Shown here: positions 1 through 7,588 of the stretch, in pieces
Position numbering within the stretch: the first letter of the stretch is position 1
Layout of the letters: the number at the start of each line of letters is the position of its first letter
From: an uncultured Tissierellia bacterium
Lineage (GTDB): Bacteria > Bacillota > Clostridia > Tissierellales > Peptoniphilaceae
Assembly (NCBI GenBank): GCA_937923265.1
Contig: CALAJY010000037.1
Location: 1-41,775 of the forward strand
Reading direction: 5' to 3'
DNA: 41,775 bases
Notes under the pieces: model-generated
The model's input: only the letters and a program-made list of their open reading frames with translations
What the model was told of the DNA's origin: nothing
Databases searched by the model: none
Made by a program: the position numbers and the translations under genes

Positions 1-83
1 CTATCGAAGAGGGACTGCGTTTCGCAGTTCGTGAAGGCGGACGTACGGTTGCTTCCGGCGTTGTTTCCAAGATTATCGAATAG
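1..83 (+). CDS. tuf: Elongation factor Tu, C-terminal end (partial)
   Basis: The window opens inside a gene read in the frame starting at base 3. The last 26 residues contain GLRFAVREGGRTVASGVV and end in KIIE. This is the conserved C-terminal beta-barrel end of EF-Tu, the GTPase that delivers aminoacyl-tRNA to the ribosome. The Arg in the REGGRT stretch is typical of the family. The rest of the gene lies upstream of the window. A rho-independent terminator follows 24 bases after the stop, so transcription from the tuf side probably ends there. Confidence 0.93.
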   Translation, partial: IEEGLRFAVREGGRTVASGVVSKIIE

Positions 84-106
84 TGGAAGATGACAAAGAT
101 CGGACA

Positions 107-137
107 GGGCAGCATGCTTGCTGCCCTTCTTTTTTTG
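107..137 (+). terminator. Terminator of tuf
   Basis: An 8-bp perfect stem (107-114 GGGCAGCA with 119-126 TGCTGCCC) has a 4-base loop and is followed by a T-rich run at 127-136. It lies just after the tuf stop and separates tuf from the next cluster. Confidence 0.9.
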
Positions 138-167
138 GGAGAGGCGCCTTCGTTGCTCCGGTTCCTA

Positions 168-176
168 TGCTATAAT
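168..176 (+). promoter_or_regulatory. Extended -10 promoter for the envelope cluster
   Basis: A perfect TATAAT at 171-176 is preceded by TGC, giving the TGN extended -10 pattern. No good -35 is visible at the usual distance, which is common for extended -10 promoters. It sits 32 bases before the first gene of the cluster and just after the tuf terminator. Confidence 0.65.
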
Positions 177-207
177 AGGTGCGATTACTTGGAAGGGAGA
201 GCAAAGG

Positions 208-405
208 ATGGACCAAAAACAATGGATATTATTGATAGGCTGCTCGCTTTCCATCGGCGTTCTTGCTTTTTCCGCTTTTGTTCGCTTTGGATTGCCGTCA
301 CAGACGAGCAAGAAAAAACCGAGGGGAAGAAAGGGACTTTCCTGGCTTCTTTGGCTTTGTGGCATTGGGATTTTCCTCCTGACCCTTTTTTTCGTGATGC
401 AGTGA
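208..405 (+). CDS. Small two-helix membrane protein, function unknown
   Basis: This 65-residue protein has two hydrophobic segments (about residues 5-26 and 42-64) joined by a very basic loop containing KKKPRGRK. By the positive-inside rule the loop should lie in the cytoplasm. The ATG at 208 is chosen because GGGAG lies 8 bases upstream. An in-frame ATG at 118 would start inside the tuf terminator, before the promoter. It is the first gene of a tightly spaced cluster and ends 10 bases before the metallophosphoesterase. I do not recognise a family. Its size, charge pattern and position suggest a small accessory membrane protein, but this is only inference. Confidence 0.65.
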   Translation: MDQKQWILLIGCSLSIGVLAFSAFVRFGLPSQTSKKKPRGRKGLSWLLWLCGIGIFLLTLFFVMQ

Positions 406-415
406 GGGGAAAATC

Positions 416-1315
416 ATGAAACAGCGCAGCCGTTTTTTATCTTTTTCCCGCTGGCGAAAAAAGAATCCGATCAAATTTTATGTTCTCATCGCTCTTTTGG
501 GCCTTCTTTTGCTTATGCTCTATGCTTCCAACCATTCCTGGAAGAAGAGTCACTATCAAGTCAGCTCCCCGAAAATTTCGAATGCCTTTAATGGCTTTAA
601 AATCTGTCAAATTTCCGACCTGCATGGAAGAATTCCGGGCAATGGATCGGATTTCATAGCGGATATCCAAGAGGAAAAGCCGGACATCATCGTATTCACC
701 GGAGATACCGTGAATCCCAAGAAGAATGAGCAGACGCCGTTTTTGGAGTACCTGCAAAAAATAAGTCAAATCGCTCCGTCCTACATGATCCCGGGGAATA
801 CCGAGCTTTTATGGGCCGAGGAAAAGCCGGAGGAGGAGAAAACCTTTCAAACGGAGGTTACAAAACGGGGAATCACCCTGCTTGAGAACCGCAGTGTGCC
901 CATCCTACGCAGAGGAAGTCGCATCTTTCTCGCGGGTCTTCGGGAGGATTTTCATTACTATCCGGATTATCGAAAGGGCGTTTCTCTGCCGGTCGGTCAA
1001 TTTTTAAAGCGGGAGAAAGAAAGCTATGAGATTCTTTTGGCCCATAATCCCGAATATTGGCCCGATTATCTGACCTGGGGAGCGGATCTCACGCTGTCCG
1101 GTCATCTTCACGGTGGGATGGTTCGCCTTCCTTTTCTTGGGGGCCTGTTTACTCCGGAGGGAGGGCTCATGCCCGGCTATGATAAGGGACTGTATAAGCA
1201 GGGGAATCAGGCGATGGTCGTTTCGGCGGGCCTCGGTGTCTTTGTTTTTCCCTGGCGTTGGATGAATCCACCGGACCTGGTTTTTATCGACTTGCAATCG
1301 CAATCCATCCACTAG
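416..1315 (+). CDS. Membrane-anchored metallophosphoesterase (calcineurin-like, YkuE/YaeI type)
   Basis: The 299-residue protein starts with a basic segment and one transmembrane helix (about 21-38), which would place the enzyme on the outer face of the membrane. The calcineurin-type metal-site motifs are in order: D68-L-H70, GD97TVN, G127-N-T-E130, LAH210NPE and GH230LH232. Family members hydrolyse phosphoesters with two metal ions, and the YkuE/YaeI branch acts on envelope lipids such as UDP-diacylglucosamine. One departure is visible: the usual GNH[DE] motif reads GNTE, so the histidine that normally assists catalysis is a threonine. The substrate cannot be read from the sequence. It sits in an apparent operon, with 12 bases to the next gene. 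Confidence 0.88.
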   Translation: MKQRSRFLSFSRWRKKNPIKFYVLIALLGLLLLMLYASNHSWKKSHYQVSSPKISNAFNGFKICQISDLHGRIPGNGSDFIADIQEEKPDIIVFTGDTVNPKKNEQTPFLEYLQKISQIAPSYMIPGNTELLWAEEKPEEEKTFQTEVTKRGITLLENRSVPILRRGSRIFLAGLREDFHYYPDYRKGVSLPVGQFLKREKESYEILLAHNPEYWPDYLTWGADLTLSGHLHGGMVRLPFLGGLFTPEGGLMPGYDKGLYKQGNQAMVVSAGLGVFVFPWRWMNPPDLVFIDLQSQSIH

Positions 1316-1327
1316 AGGAGGAAGAGA

Positions 1328-2065
1328 ATGAAAAGAAATTGGGAGCAGCTCTCGCCCCAAGAGAAAGACGAGAAAACGAAAAAGGCAACCGAAAAAAAGA
1401 GATTCCGCATGGAGGATGCGCTTCCGGAGGGACCCGATGAGAAGTGGGTGCGCCACCGTGACGAAGTGGATTTAGGGGGACAGCGGTGCCTTTATCGCAA
1501 TGAATCCCGCCTGCGTTATCAAGACTATGTGGAATTCACCCGCACGGCGATCTCTCTGCGATTAAAGCTCATTATTCTTCTTTGGGTTTTGGTTTCGGCG
1601 GGGATGGGACTCAGCCTGCTTATCTTGCAAGCCTTTCCCAAGCAGGACTGGGCAGCGATGCTTCTGGGGAGTCTGCTTCTTGTTGTGGGGCTGGTTTTTT
1701 TAATCTACTTTTTCTTTGTCATGCCCGCGCGTAACGCGAAATCCTATATGAAACAGGACTTACGGTATGCAGAGGGGAAGGAGGAAACCGTCCTGCGGCG
1801 TTTTTCGTTTTTTGAAACCGGTGTTCGTACCGAGACGGAGGATGGACGATGGAACGCTTTTTATTATAATGACATCGAGAAAGTATATGAAAATGCTCGT
1901 CTATACATCCTGCAGCTGGATCCCAAAAATGGTTATCTGATTCGAAAAGATGGGGGAAAGGAAGGAAGCTTGGAGGAAGTAAAGCCAAAAATCAAGCGGG
2001 CATTGGAAGCTCGAAAAAAACACCATGCAAGAAGGGAGGATGACCGTGACAAACACGAGCTCTAA
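1328..2065 (+). CDS. YcxB-like membrane protein
   Basis: This 245-residue protein has a highly charged N-terminus (1-60) rich in Lys and Glu, two transmembrane helices close together (about 80-101 and 109-132), and a C-terminal domain (140-235). The C-terminal domain has the pattern of YcxB-like domains: a FET-G-T-E stretch, then YNDIEKVYE and ILQLDPKNGYLIRKD. The function of YcxB domains is not established. GAGGAGG lies just upstream of the ATG. Its 3' end overlaps the start of the MORN gene by 20 bases, which suggests translational coupling. The family call rests on pattern alone and is moderate. Confidence 0.7.
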   Translation: MKRNWEQLSPQEKDEKTKKATEKKRFRMEDALPEGPDEKWVRHRDEVDLGGQRCLYRNESRLRYQDYVEFTRTAISLRLKLIILLWVLVSAGMGLSLLILQAFPKQDWAAMLLGSLLLVVGLVFLIYFFFVMPARNAKSYMKQDLRYAEGKEETVLRRFSFFETGVRTETEDGRWNAFYYNDIEKVYENARLYILQLDPKNGYLIRKDGGKEGSLEEVKPKIKRALEARKKHHARREDDRDKHEL

Positions 2066-2456
2066 AAGAAGGGGACTTTTGCTTCTTGGCATTGTCTTTC
2101 TGTTCCTGTGCCTCAGCCTGTTTGCGGTCTCGCCCAAGAATACCGTTGCCGTGAGTAACTTGAAGATCATGGGGGGAACCTATACGGGATCCACCGTTCG
2201 AGGGCGATTCGAAGGGCAAGGGAGCTTCACGAAAAACGGCGACTCCTATGAAGGCACGTGGAAGAATGGTCGCTTTGATGGGCAGGGAACCTTCCGAGCG
2301 AAGGAAGGATGGACTCTGCAAGGGAAGTTTCAACAAGGTCGACCTCTTGCACAATCAATTCTCACAACGAAAGAAGGAGAGAAATGGAAACGAGAAGCAA
2401 ATGGAAATTGGACAAAGGAGGGAGAGAAGCCAGCGCCGTCCGCTCCGACAAAATAA
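2046..2456 (+). CDS. Membrane-anchored MORN-repeat protein
   Basis: This protein of about 136 residues has one N-terminal hydrophobic helix (about 10-28) and then roughly three MORN-type repeats (about 45-98). These show the recurring G-x-Y/F-x-G-x-[W/F]-x-[N/E]-G-R-x-x-G-x-G pattern. The tail is Lys/Glu/Pro rich. A GTG start at 2046 is preferred because GGGAGG lies 6 bases upstream. The ATG at 2040 is directly adjacent to that site and the ATG at 2025 has none. MORN repeats often bind lipid or protein partners at membranes. It overlaps the acyltransferase gene by 73 bases in another frame, an unusually deep overlap that ties their expression together. Confidence 0.78.
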   Translation: MTNTSSKRRGLLLLGIVFLFLCLSLFAVSPKNTVAVSNLKIMGGTYTGSTVRGRFEGQGSFTKNGDSYEGTWKNGRFDGQGTFRAKEGWTLQGKFQQGRPLAQSILTTKEGEKWKREANGNWTKEGEKPAPSAPTK

Positions 2457-4342
2457 CGGATAAGGCGAGGATGGACTGGCTCGATAGCCTGCGAATTTTT
2501 GCCATGGCCCTGGTCATCATCTACCATTTTTTCCCTCAGAAGTTGCCTGCGGGATTCCTGGGAGTCGATATTCTCTTCGTGCTATCGGGATTTTTGGTGA
2601 CATCGCTTGCTCTCGATGAGTTTTCGGACGAAGGGAAGTTTTCCTTAGGAGAATTCTATCAACGAAGAGTGGTTCGCATTCTTCCCAATGTTCTTCTTCT
2701 CGTGCTCTTGGTCCTGCCCTTTGCTTTGCTCGCAAATCCCGATTTTTTGGTGGACATTCAAAGACAGCTTGCTGCCGTTTTTGGATTCTCGACGAATCTC
2801 TACGAGATTGCCAGTGGCGGAAGCTATGAAAGCCAGTATGTGAAGCATCTCTTTCTTCACACCTGGTCACTGGGCCCGGAAGTACATTTCTACATTCTTT
2901 GGGGCTTTTGCATCTGGCTGTTGTCCCGGAATCGACAAAAAAACCGGAAGCAGAGTCGCATGGAGAATCGCCCCTTTCTCACGGGAAAACTTCGCTATGA
3001 GATTTGCCTGCTCAGCATGGTCCTGTTTATGGGCATGAGCATCCTGCAGGGCGTGTTAACGCTTGCGGGCACGTCCACCGCTTTTCGGTATTTTTCCGAC
3101 CTGACACGGATGGCCCCCTTTTTTATGGGAAGCTTTGTTGCGGGCCTCACCGGCTTTCGCAACCTTCCCGCCGCCTTCGTCCGTTTGGGGGAGAAGAGTA
3201 AAAAGATGGCCTCTTTCAGCCTTATGCTGGTGATACCTGTTCTCTGTCTCCTGTGTGCCGTGAGCTTTCGGTATGACAGCAAGAAAACCTATCTTCTGGC
3301 ATTTCCCACGGTTGCCCTGCTGGTTGGCCTCTACATCTACCGAAGCCGTTTACTCAGCGTGATGGGCGCTCAGGGGTGGGAGGGAAAAACCGTTCACTTC
3401 CTGTCCCGAATGACCTATCCGCTCTATCTGTTCCATTGGCCCTATTTTGTGCTGTTGAGCCGGGTCATGTCTCGCCCTCCGGCGGCCATCCTTGCGATTC
3501 TTCTTGCCTTTTTTTGCAGCCTGCTTGCAGAATTCTTTTGGCAGCCCCTGTTTTTCCACAAGGAGCTGGGGCTTTGGAAAAAGCACACCCTTTCGTCCGG
3601 TCTGAGCAGGGGAATTCTTGGTCTGGCATCCGCTCTTCTCCTTCTGTTTTGTGTATTATCCGCCAAGACAGAGCCACAGCTTTTGGAGATGGAAGAGAGG
3701 GTGTGGGCCAACGGCTTGGACCAGGATCAGGAGACCCTTTATGCAATCCAGCAAAACATTTCTGAAAAGTCACAAAAAGCGCAGGCTGCCAAAAAGGAAA
3801 GGGAACAGGCCCAACTCAATCAATCTCTGGAAAAACTGACGGTGACCGTGATTGGCGACAGTGTTTCCTTGGTTGTCAGGAATTCCTTAAAAGAGCAGAT
3901 AAAAAATATAAGCATCGATTCTGCGGTGAGTCGCTTTCTTCACGATGGGGTTGCCGTCATGAAACAAAAAGAGGCGGAAGGAAGTCTGGGACATTTTGTG
4001 ATCATCGAGCTGGGGACCAACATATATCCGGATTTTGAAAAACAGTTCCAGCGAATTATCGATGCTTGCCCCAAGGGACACCGACTCGTCTTTGTCTCAC
4101 CCTATGATAAGAGCAAGGATCAGGAAATCGACTCCGTGAAGTATACCGATTTTCTGCGCAAGGTGAAGAAGCCGCCCTTTGTAACCATTGCCGATTGGGC
4201 AGCGATCGCCCAGCAACATCCTGCCTATTATACCGACACGGATGGGGTTCACTTTTACGGAAAAAAAGAGGCAATTTCCCAATTTACCAAGATGATTCAG
4301 GATGCTCTAAAAGAGAGCATAAAAAAGCCCGCTAAATCCTAG
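2384..4342 (+). CDS. OatA-like peptidoglycan/polysaccharide O-acetyltransferase (acyltransferase 3 + SGNH)
   Basis: The 652-residue protein combines an acyltransferase-3 membrane domain with a C-terminal SGNH hydrolase-like domain, the OatA arrangement that moves acetyl groups out of the cell and onto wall glycans. The N-terminal region shows the family pattern DSLRIFAMALVIIYH48, a GVDILFVLSGFL helix and the RRVVRILP motif. About ten hydrophobic helices follow up to residue ~430, then a charged linker. The SGNH domain shows G-D-S493, a GTN block and D620-G-V-H623 for the Ser-His-Asp triad. The start at 2384 has GGAG 5-6 bases upstream. An ATG at 2471 is possible but has no spaced ribosome site. 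Its substrate (muramic acid or another glycan) is not determined. Confidence 0.9.
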   Translation: METRSKWKLDKGGREASAVRSDKITDKARMDWLDSLRIFAMALVIIYHFFPQKLPAGFLGVDILFVLSGFLVTSLALDEFSDEGKFSLGEFYQRRVVRILPNVLLLVLLVLPFALLANPDFLVDIQRQLAAVFGFSTNLYEIASGGSYESQYVKHLFLHTWSLGPEVHFYILWGFCIWLLSRNRQKNRKQSRMENRPFLTGKLRYEICLLSMVLFMGMSILQGVLTLAGTSTAFRYFSDLTRMAPFFMGSFVAGLTGFRNLPAAFVRLGEKSKKMASFSLMLVIPVLCLLCAVSFRYDSKKTYLLAFPTVALLVGLYIYRSRLLSVMGAQGWEGKTVHFLSRMTYPLYLFHWPYFVLLSRVMSRPPAAILAILLAFFCSLLAEFFWQPLFFHKELGLWKKHTLSSGLSRGILGLASALLLLFCVLSAKTEPQLLEMEERVWANGLDQDQETLYAIQQNISEKSQKAQAAKKEREQAQLNQSLEKLTVTVIGDSVSLVVRNSLKEQIKNISIDSAVSRFLHDGVAVMKQKEAEGSLGHFVIIELGTNIYPDFEKQFQRIIDACPKGHRLVFVSPYDKSKDQEIDSVKYTDFLRKVKKPPFVTIADWAAIAQQHPAYYTDTDGVHFYGKKEAISQFTKMIQDALKESIKKPAKS

Positions 4343-4353
4343 CGGGCTTTTTT
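4326..4353. terminator. Bidirectional terminator between the acyltransferase and pepT
   Basis: A 9-bp perfect stem (4326-4334 with 4340-4348) has a 5-base loop, a run of A before it and a run of T after it, so it can end transcripts from both sides. The TAG stop of the acyltransferase (4340-4342) lies inside the right arm. pepT ends 5-10 bases further on the other strand. Confidence 0.9.
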
Positions 4354-4357
4354 ATGC

Positions 4358-5578
4358 TTATTTTTGGATTTCCGTGGTATTTTTTGCGATGTTCACCACA
4401 ATGTCTCTGGCCAAATCCATCCAGGAAATGACGGCAATCTCATAGGGACCATGCGGGAAGAGGCCCCCCGTGAAAATATTCGGCGTCGGTAAACCCATGA
4501 AAGAAAGCTGGGAACCGTCGGTTCCTCCCCGGATGGGGTCTTTCATCGGGATCACCCCTGCTTGATCAAAGGCCTTCTCCGCAATTTGGAGGATGTCCAT
4601 GTGGTCCTTCATGACCTCGCCCATGTTGTAGTAGCTGTCCGTGATTTCCAGATCGATGGAAGTCTGGTACTTCTTTTTTAGAAAGTCCACGATCTCGGTC
4701 AAGAGCTGTTTCTTATTTTCAAATTCTTTTTTGTCAAAGTCTCGGATGATATATTGGAGTTTGGCCTCTTCCACACGACCGTTAAAGTCGGTGAGAAGGT
4801 AGAAGCCCTCGTATCCCTCGGTATATTCCGGCTTTTGCTGTACGGGGAGCATGCTCTCTAATTCCATTCCGATCCGAGAGGCATTCTTCAACCGTCCCTT
4901 GGCACTTCCCGGGTGAATGCTTTCTCCGTGAATGGTGATGACCGCATCACAGGCGTTGAAGCTCTCGTAGGCGAGTTCTCCTTTCGCACCACCATCAATA
5001 GTGAATGCCGCATCCGCCTGGAAGGCACTGACGTCAAATTTGTGCGGTCCCCGTCCGATCTCTTCGTCGGGAGTGAATCCAATACGGATTTTTCCGTGCT
5101 TGATTTCGGGGTGGGCTAACAGGTGTTCCATGGCGCTCATGATGGCGGCAATTCCGGCTTTATCGTCGGCTCCCAGCAGGGTCTTACCATCGGTGGTGAT
5201 GATTTTTTCACCGACCAACTCCTTCAAAATCGGGAATTTTTCTTCCTGAATCACATGGTTCTCGTCGAGGCGGATATCTCCCCCCTGATAGTCGATGATT
5301 TGAGGATTGGTGCATTTACCCGGATAATCGGGACTGGTATCCATATGGGCCAGGAAGCCAATCGTGGGGCAATTTACCTCCGTGTTGGCCTCCAGTGTCG
5401 CAAAAAGGTAGCCGTTTTCATCCAAATGAATCTCTGTGAGACCCAACGTTTCCATCTCTTCTTTCAGCAGATGGGCGAGATCAAACTGTTTCTCGGTGCT
5501 GGGGCAACTCTGTGAATTGGGATCGGAGATCGTGTCAACGGCTGCATAGCGCAAGAGCTTTTGATAAACTTGTTCCAT
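4358..5578 (-). CDS. pepT: Peptidase T (tripeptide aminopeptidase)
   Basis: The 406-residue protein matches peptidase T of the M20 metallopeptidase family, cytoplasmic zinc enzymes that remove the N-terminal residue from tripeptides. Visible metal and catalytic motifs are FLAH78MD80TSPD, GADDKAG (D139 region), DEE-IGRG (about 171-177), TIDGG and the C-terminal PIRGGTDGS and FTGGLFPHGPYE blocks. The ATG at 5578 has AAGGAGG at ideal spacing, so the 29 in-frame residues upstream are excluded. Length is normal for the family. It is monocistronic, diverges from pdp and ends at the shared terminator. A TATAAT on the minus strand at 5662-5657 is a likely -10. Confidence 0.95.
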   Translation of the reverse strand: MEQVYQKLLRYAAVDTISDPNSQSCPSTEKQFDLAHLLKEEMETLGLTEIHLDENGYLFATLEANTEVNCPTIGFLAHMDTSPDYPGKCTNPQIIDYQGGDIRLDENHVIQEEKFPILKELVGEKIITTDGKTLLGADDKAGIAAIMSAMEHLLAHPEIKHGKIRIGFTPDEEIGRGPHKFDVSAFQADAAFTIDGGAKGELAYESFNACDAVITIHGESIHPGSAKGRLKNASRIGMELESMLPVQQKPEYTEGYEGFYLLTDFNGRVEEAKLQYIIRDFDKKEFENKKQLLTEIVDFLKKKYQTSIDLEITDSYYNMGEVMKDHMDILQIAEKAFDQAGVIPMKDPIRGGTDGSQLSFMGLPTPNIFTGGLFPHGPYEIAVISWMDLARDIVVNIAKNTTEIQK

Positions 5579-5598
5579 ATTCCCTCCTTCTTTATAAT
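5570..5598 (+). promoter_or_regulatory. Putative promoter of pdp-cdd
   Basis: TTGTTC (5570-5575), 17 bases, then a perfect TATAAT (5593-5598) on the plus strand. It would give a leader of about 120 bases before pdp. It lies over the ribosome site and start codon of pepT on the other strand. Confidence 0.5.
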
Positions 5599-5656
5599 GA
5601 GAGTGTAAGCGGAAAGAGGTCGAATTGCTTCTGGCGCCTCTTTCGGACTTCCTTTT

Positions 5657-5662
5657 ATTATA
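5657..5662 (-). promoter_or_regulatory. Putative -10 element of pepT
   Basis: TATAAT is read on the minus strand about 80 bases upstream of the pepT start. No convincing -35 is visible. If used, transcription would run toward the pdp promoter, so the two leaders would overlap in opposite directions. Confidence 0.4.
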
Positions 5663-5689
5663 CACAAAGATACCTTGAAAACGCTTGTT

Positions 5690-5713
5690 GATTCTCCGGG
5701 GAAACCGAGAATC
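5690..5713. other. Inverted repeat just before the pdp ribosome site
   Basis: GATTCTC at 5690-5696 pairs with GAGAATC at 5707-5713, with extra GG/CC pairing inside, ending directly before the GAGGAGG ribosome site of pdp. It is a possible translational or operator element. No regulator can be named from the sequence. Confidence 0.35.
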
Positions 5714-5724
5714 GAGGAGGAAAG

Positions 5725-7065
5725 ATGAACATTGTAGATATCATTTTAAAAAAAAGAAATGGGAAGATCCTGAGTCCGGAGGAAATTTCATTTTTTGTTT
5801 CCGGCGTGAAGGAGAAAACCCTGCCGGATTATCAGATTTCTGCCTTATTGATGGCCATTTTTTTCCGGGGACTTAGCAAAAAAGAGACCTCCCTGTTAAC
5901 CAAGGAGATGGCCCGCTCAGGCGACCGGCTATCGTTTCCGGAAATCACCGATCCCATCGTGGACAAACACTCCTCGGGAGGCGTGGGGGATAAGACGTCT
6001 TTGGTGATCGCACCGGTGGTGGCGGCTTGTGGGCTTCCCATTGCCAAACTATCGGGAAGAGGCCTGGGTTTCACCGGCGGCACCGTGGATAAATTGGAGA
6101 GCATCCCCGGTTTTCGCACCGAGATTTCCAAGGAGGACTTTATTCGCTTTGTTCAGGAGGATGGCATTTCCATCATCGGGCAGAGCGGAGACATTGCTCC
6201 CGTGGATAAGGTTCTCTATGCGCTTCGGGATGTCACGGGAACCGTGGATTCCATTCCCTTGATTGCTGCTTCTATCATGTCCAAAAAATTGGCGGATGGG
6301 AGCGATGCCATCGTCTTGGATGTGAAGTACGGTTCGGGCGCCTTTATGAAAAGTCCGGAGAAGGCCATCAAACTCGCTCGGGAGATGGTCGCGATTGGCG
6401 AGGACAACCATAAGCGAACCATTGCCCTGGTCACCGACATGGACCAGCCGCTGGGCTCTGCGGTGGGCAACAATCTGGAAGTGATTGAGGCCATCGAAAC
6501 CTTGCAGGGACATGGACCGGAAGATTTCCGCAGAGAGTGTCAGGCTCTGGTTGAGGCGATGCTGATGGCGGGCGGTAAATGTGAGACCCGGAAAGAGGCG
6601 TGGGAGGCCTACCGACGGGTGATTGAGGATGGATCGGCCTTCCGGAAGTTCCGCAAGATGGTGGAAAATCAGGGGGGTGATGTATCCTACATTGATGATC
6701 CGGAAAAGTTTCCAAAGGCGCCGCTCTGCTTGGAGGCAAGAGCAGAAGAAGCGGGCTTCGTAACGAAGATCAATGCGGAAGAGATTGGAAAAAGCAGCTT
6801 GCTCCTGGGAGCGGGCCGGCTTCGCACGGAGGATACCATCAATCCCGCGGTGGGTCTTCGCATTGAAAGAAAAGTGAATGATCCGGTAGCGGTGGGAGAT
6901 GTCCTGTTCCGCGTCTATGCGCAGGATGAAAAGACGGGGAAAGAGGCGATGGAGAAGGCGAAAAAAGCTTACCGGATTTCCGAGGAGAAAACAGCGGCTA
7001 AGAAGATGGGACCGGTGATTGCCCTGGTGAGCAAAGAGGGTGTGGAAGAAAGGCAGGGGGAGTAA
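5725..7065 (+). CDS. pdp: Pyrimidine-nucleoside phosphorylase
   Basis: The 446-residue protein belongs to the thymidine/pyrimidine-nucleoside phosphorylase family, which splits thymidine, uridine or deoxyuridine with phosphate to the free base and (deoxy)ribose-1-phosphate. The phosphate and potassium site VDK81H82SSGGVGDKTS (79-92) and the signature K108LSGRGLGFTGGTVDKLE are intact, and the small alpha-helical and larger alpha/beta domains have normal length. Firmicute members are usually the broad-specificity Pdp type, so that symbol is preferred over deoA. GAGGAGG precedes the ATG. It ends 2 bases before cdd, and together they form a pyrimidine salvage operon. Confidence 0.95.
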   Translation: MNIVDIILKKRNGKILSPEEISFFVSGVKEKTLPDYQISALLMAIFFRGLSKKETSLLTKEMARSGDRLSFPEITDPIVDKHSSGGVGDKTSLVIAPVVAACGLPIAKLSGRGLGFTGGTVDKLESIPGFRTEISKEDFIRFVQEDGISIIGQSGDIAPVDKVLYALRDVTGTVDSIPLIAASIMSKKLADGSDAIVLDVKYGSGAFMKSPEKAIKLAREMVAIGEDNHKRTIALVTDMDQPLGSAVGNNLEVIEAIETLQGHGPEDFRRECQALVEAMLMAGGKCETRKEAWEAYRRVIEDGSAFRKFRKMVENQGGDVSYIDDPEKFPKAPLCLEARAEEAGFVTKINAEEIGKSSLLLGAGRLRTEDTINPAVGLRIERKVNDPVAVGDVLFRVYAQDEKTGKEAMEKAKKAYRISEEKTAAKKMGPVIALVSKEGVEERQGE

Positions 7066-7067
7066 CC

Positions 7068-7511
7068 ATGTACCTAGAGAATTGGGAAACGAGTCGCTAC
7101 CGTGATCTCGTTGACAGGGCGGTAAAAGCCCTGGAGTTTGCCTACACGCCCTATTCCCACTTTCAGGTGGGAGCCGCCCTGCTCGATCGGCAGGGCAGGG
7201 TGTGGACGGGCTGCAACATCGAGTCTGCCTCCTATACGCCCACCAGCTGTGCGGAGCGAACCGCTCTTTTTAAGGCGGTCTCCGAGGGCGTAAAAGAATT
7301 TCAAGCCCTCGTTGTCGTGGGAAGACAGGAAGGAAAGGACCGACTGACCGAAAAGCCAACCGCCCCCTGCGGGGTTTGTCGGCAGGCACTCGTGGAGTTC
7401 TGCCCCCCCGATATGCCCGTGATTTTAGCGGATGCGACGAAGACGTTGTCCATCTTCCGGCTGGACGAACTGCTCCCGCTTTCGTTCACCAAGGAGCAGA
7501 TGGAAGAATAA
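7068..7511 (+). CDS. cdd: Cytidine deaminase
   Basis: This 147-residue zinc enzyme deaminates cytidine and deoxycytidine to uridine and deoxyuridine, feeding the phosphorylase encoded just upstream. The motifs are the substrate loop TPYSHFQVGAALL (27-39), C61-A-E63 with the catalytic glutamate, and the second zinc motif P100-C101-G-V-C104. The length is slightly above that of the compact homotetrameric form (about 130 residues). A GGGGGAG site lies 5 bases before the ATG at the very end of pdp, so the two are translated together. A strong terminator follows. Confidence 0.95.
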   Translation: MYLENWETSRYRDLVDRAVKALEFAYTPYSHFQVGAALLDRQGRVWTGCNIESASYTPTSCAERTALFKAVSEGVKEFQALVVVGRQEGKDRLTEKPTAPCGVCRQALVEFCPPDMPVILADATKTLSIFRLDELLPLSFTKEQMEE

Positions 7512-7514
7512 GAA

Positions 7515-7557
7515 AACTCCCGGGAGAGATTCCGATCTCTTTCCCGGGAGTTTTTTT
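7515..7557 (+). terminator. Terminator of pdp-cdd
   Basis: A long stem pairs 7515-7530 with 7535-7552. It is 16 bp with a 2-base bulge, includes CCCGGG on both arms and has a TCCG loop, followed by seven T. It also faces the end of the minus-strand flavoenzyme gene. Confidence 0.92.
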
Positions 7558-7588
7558 GTACCCTTTTCCGTGTTCTTTTTACTTCCGC

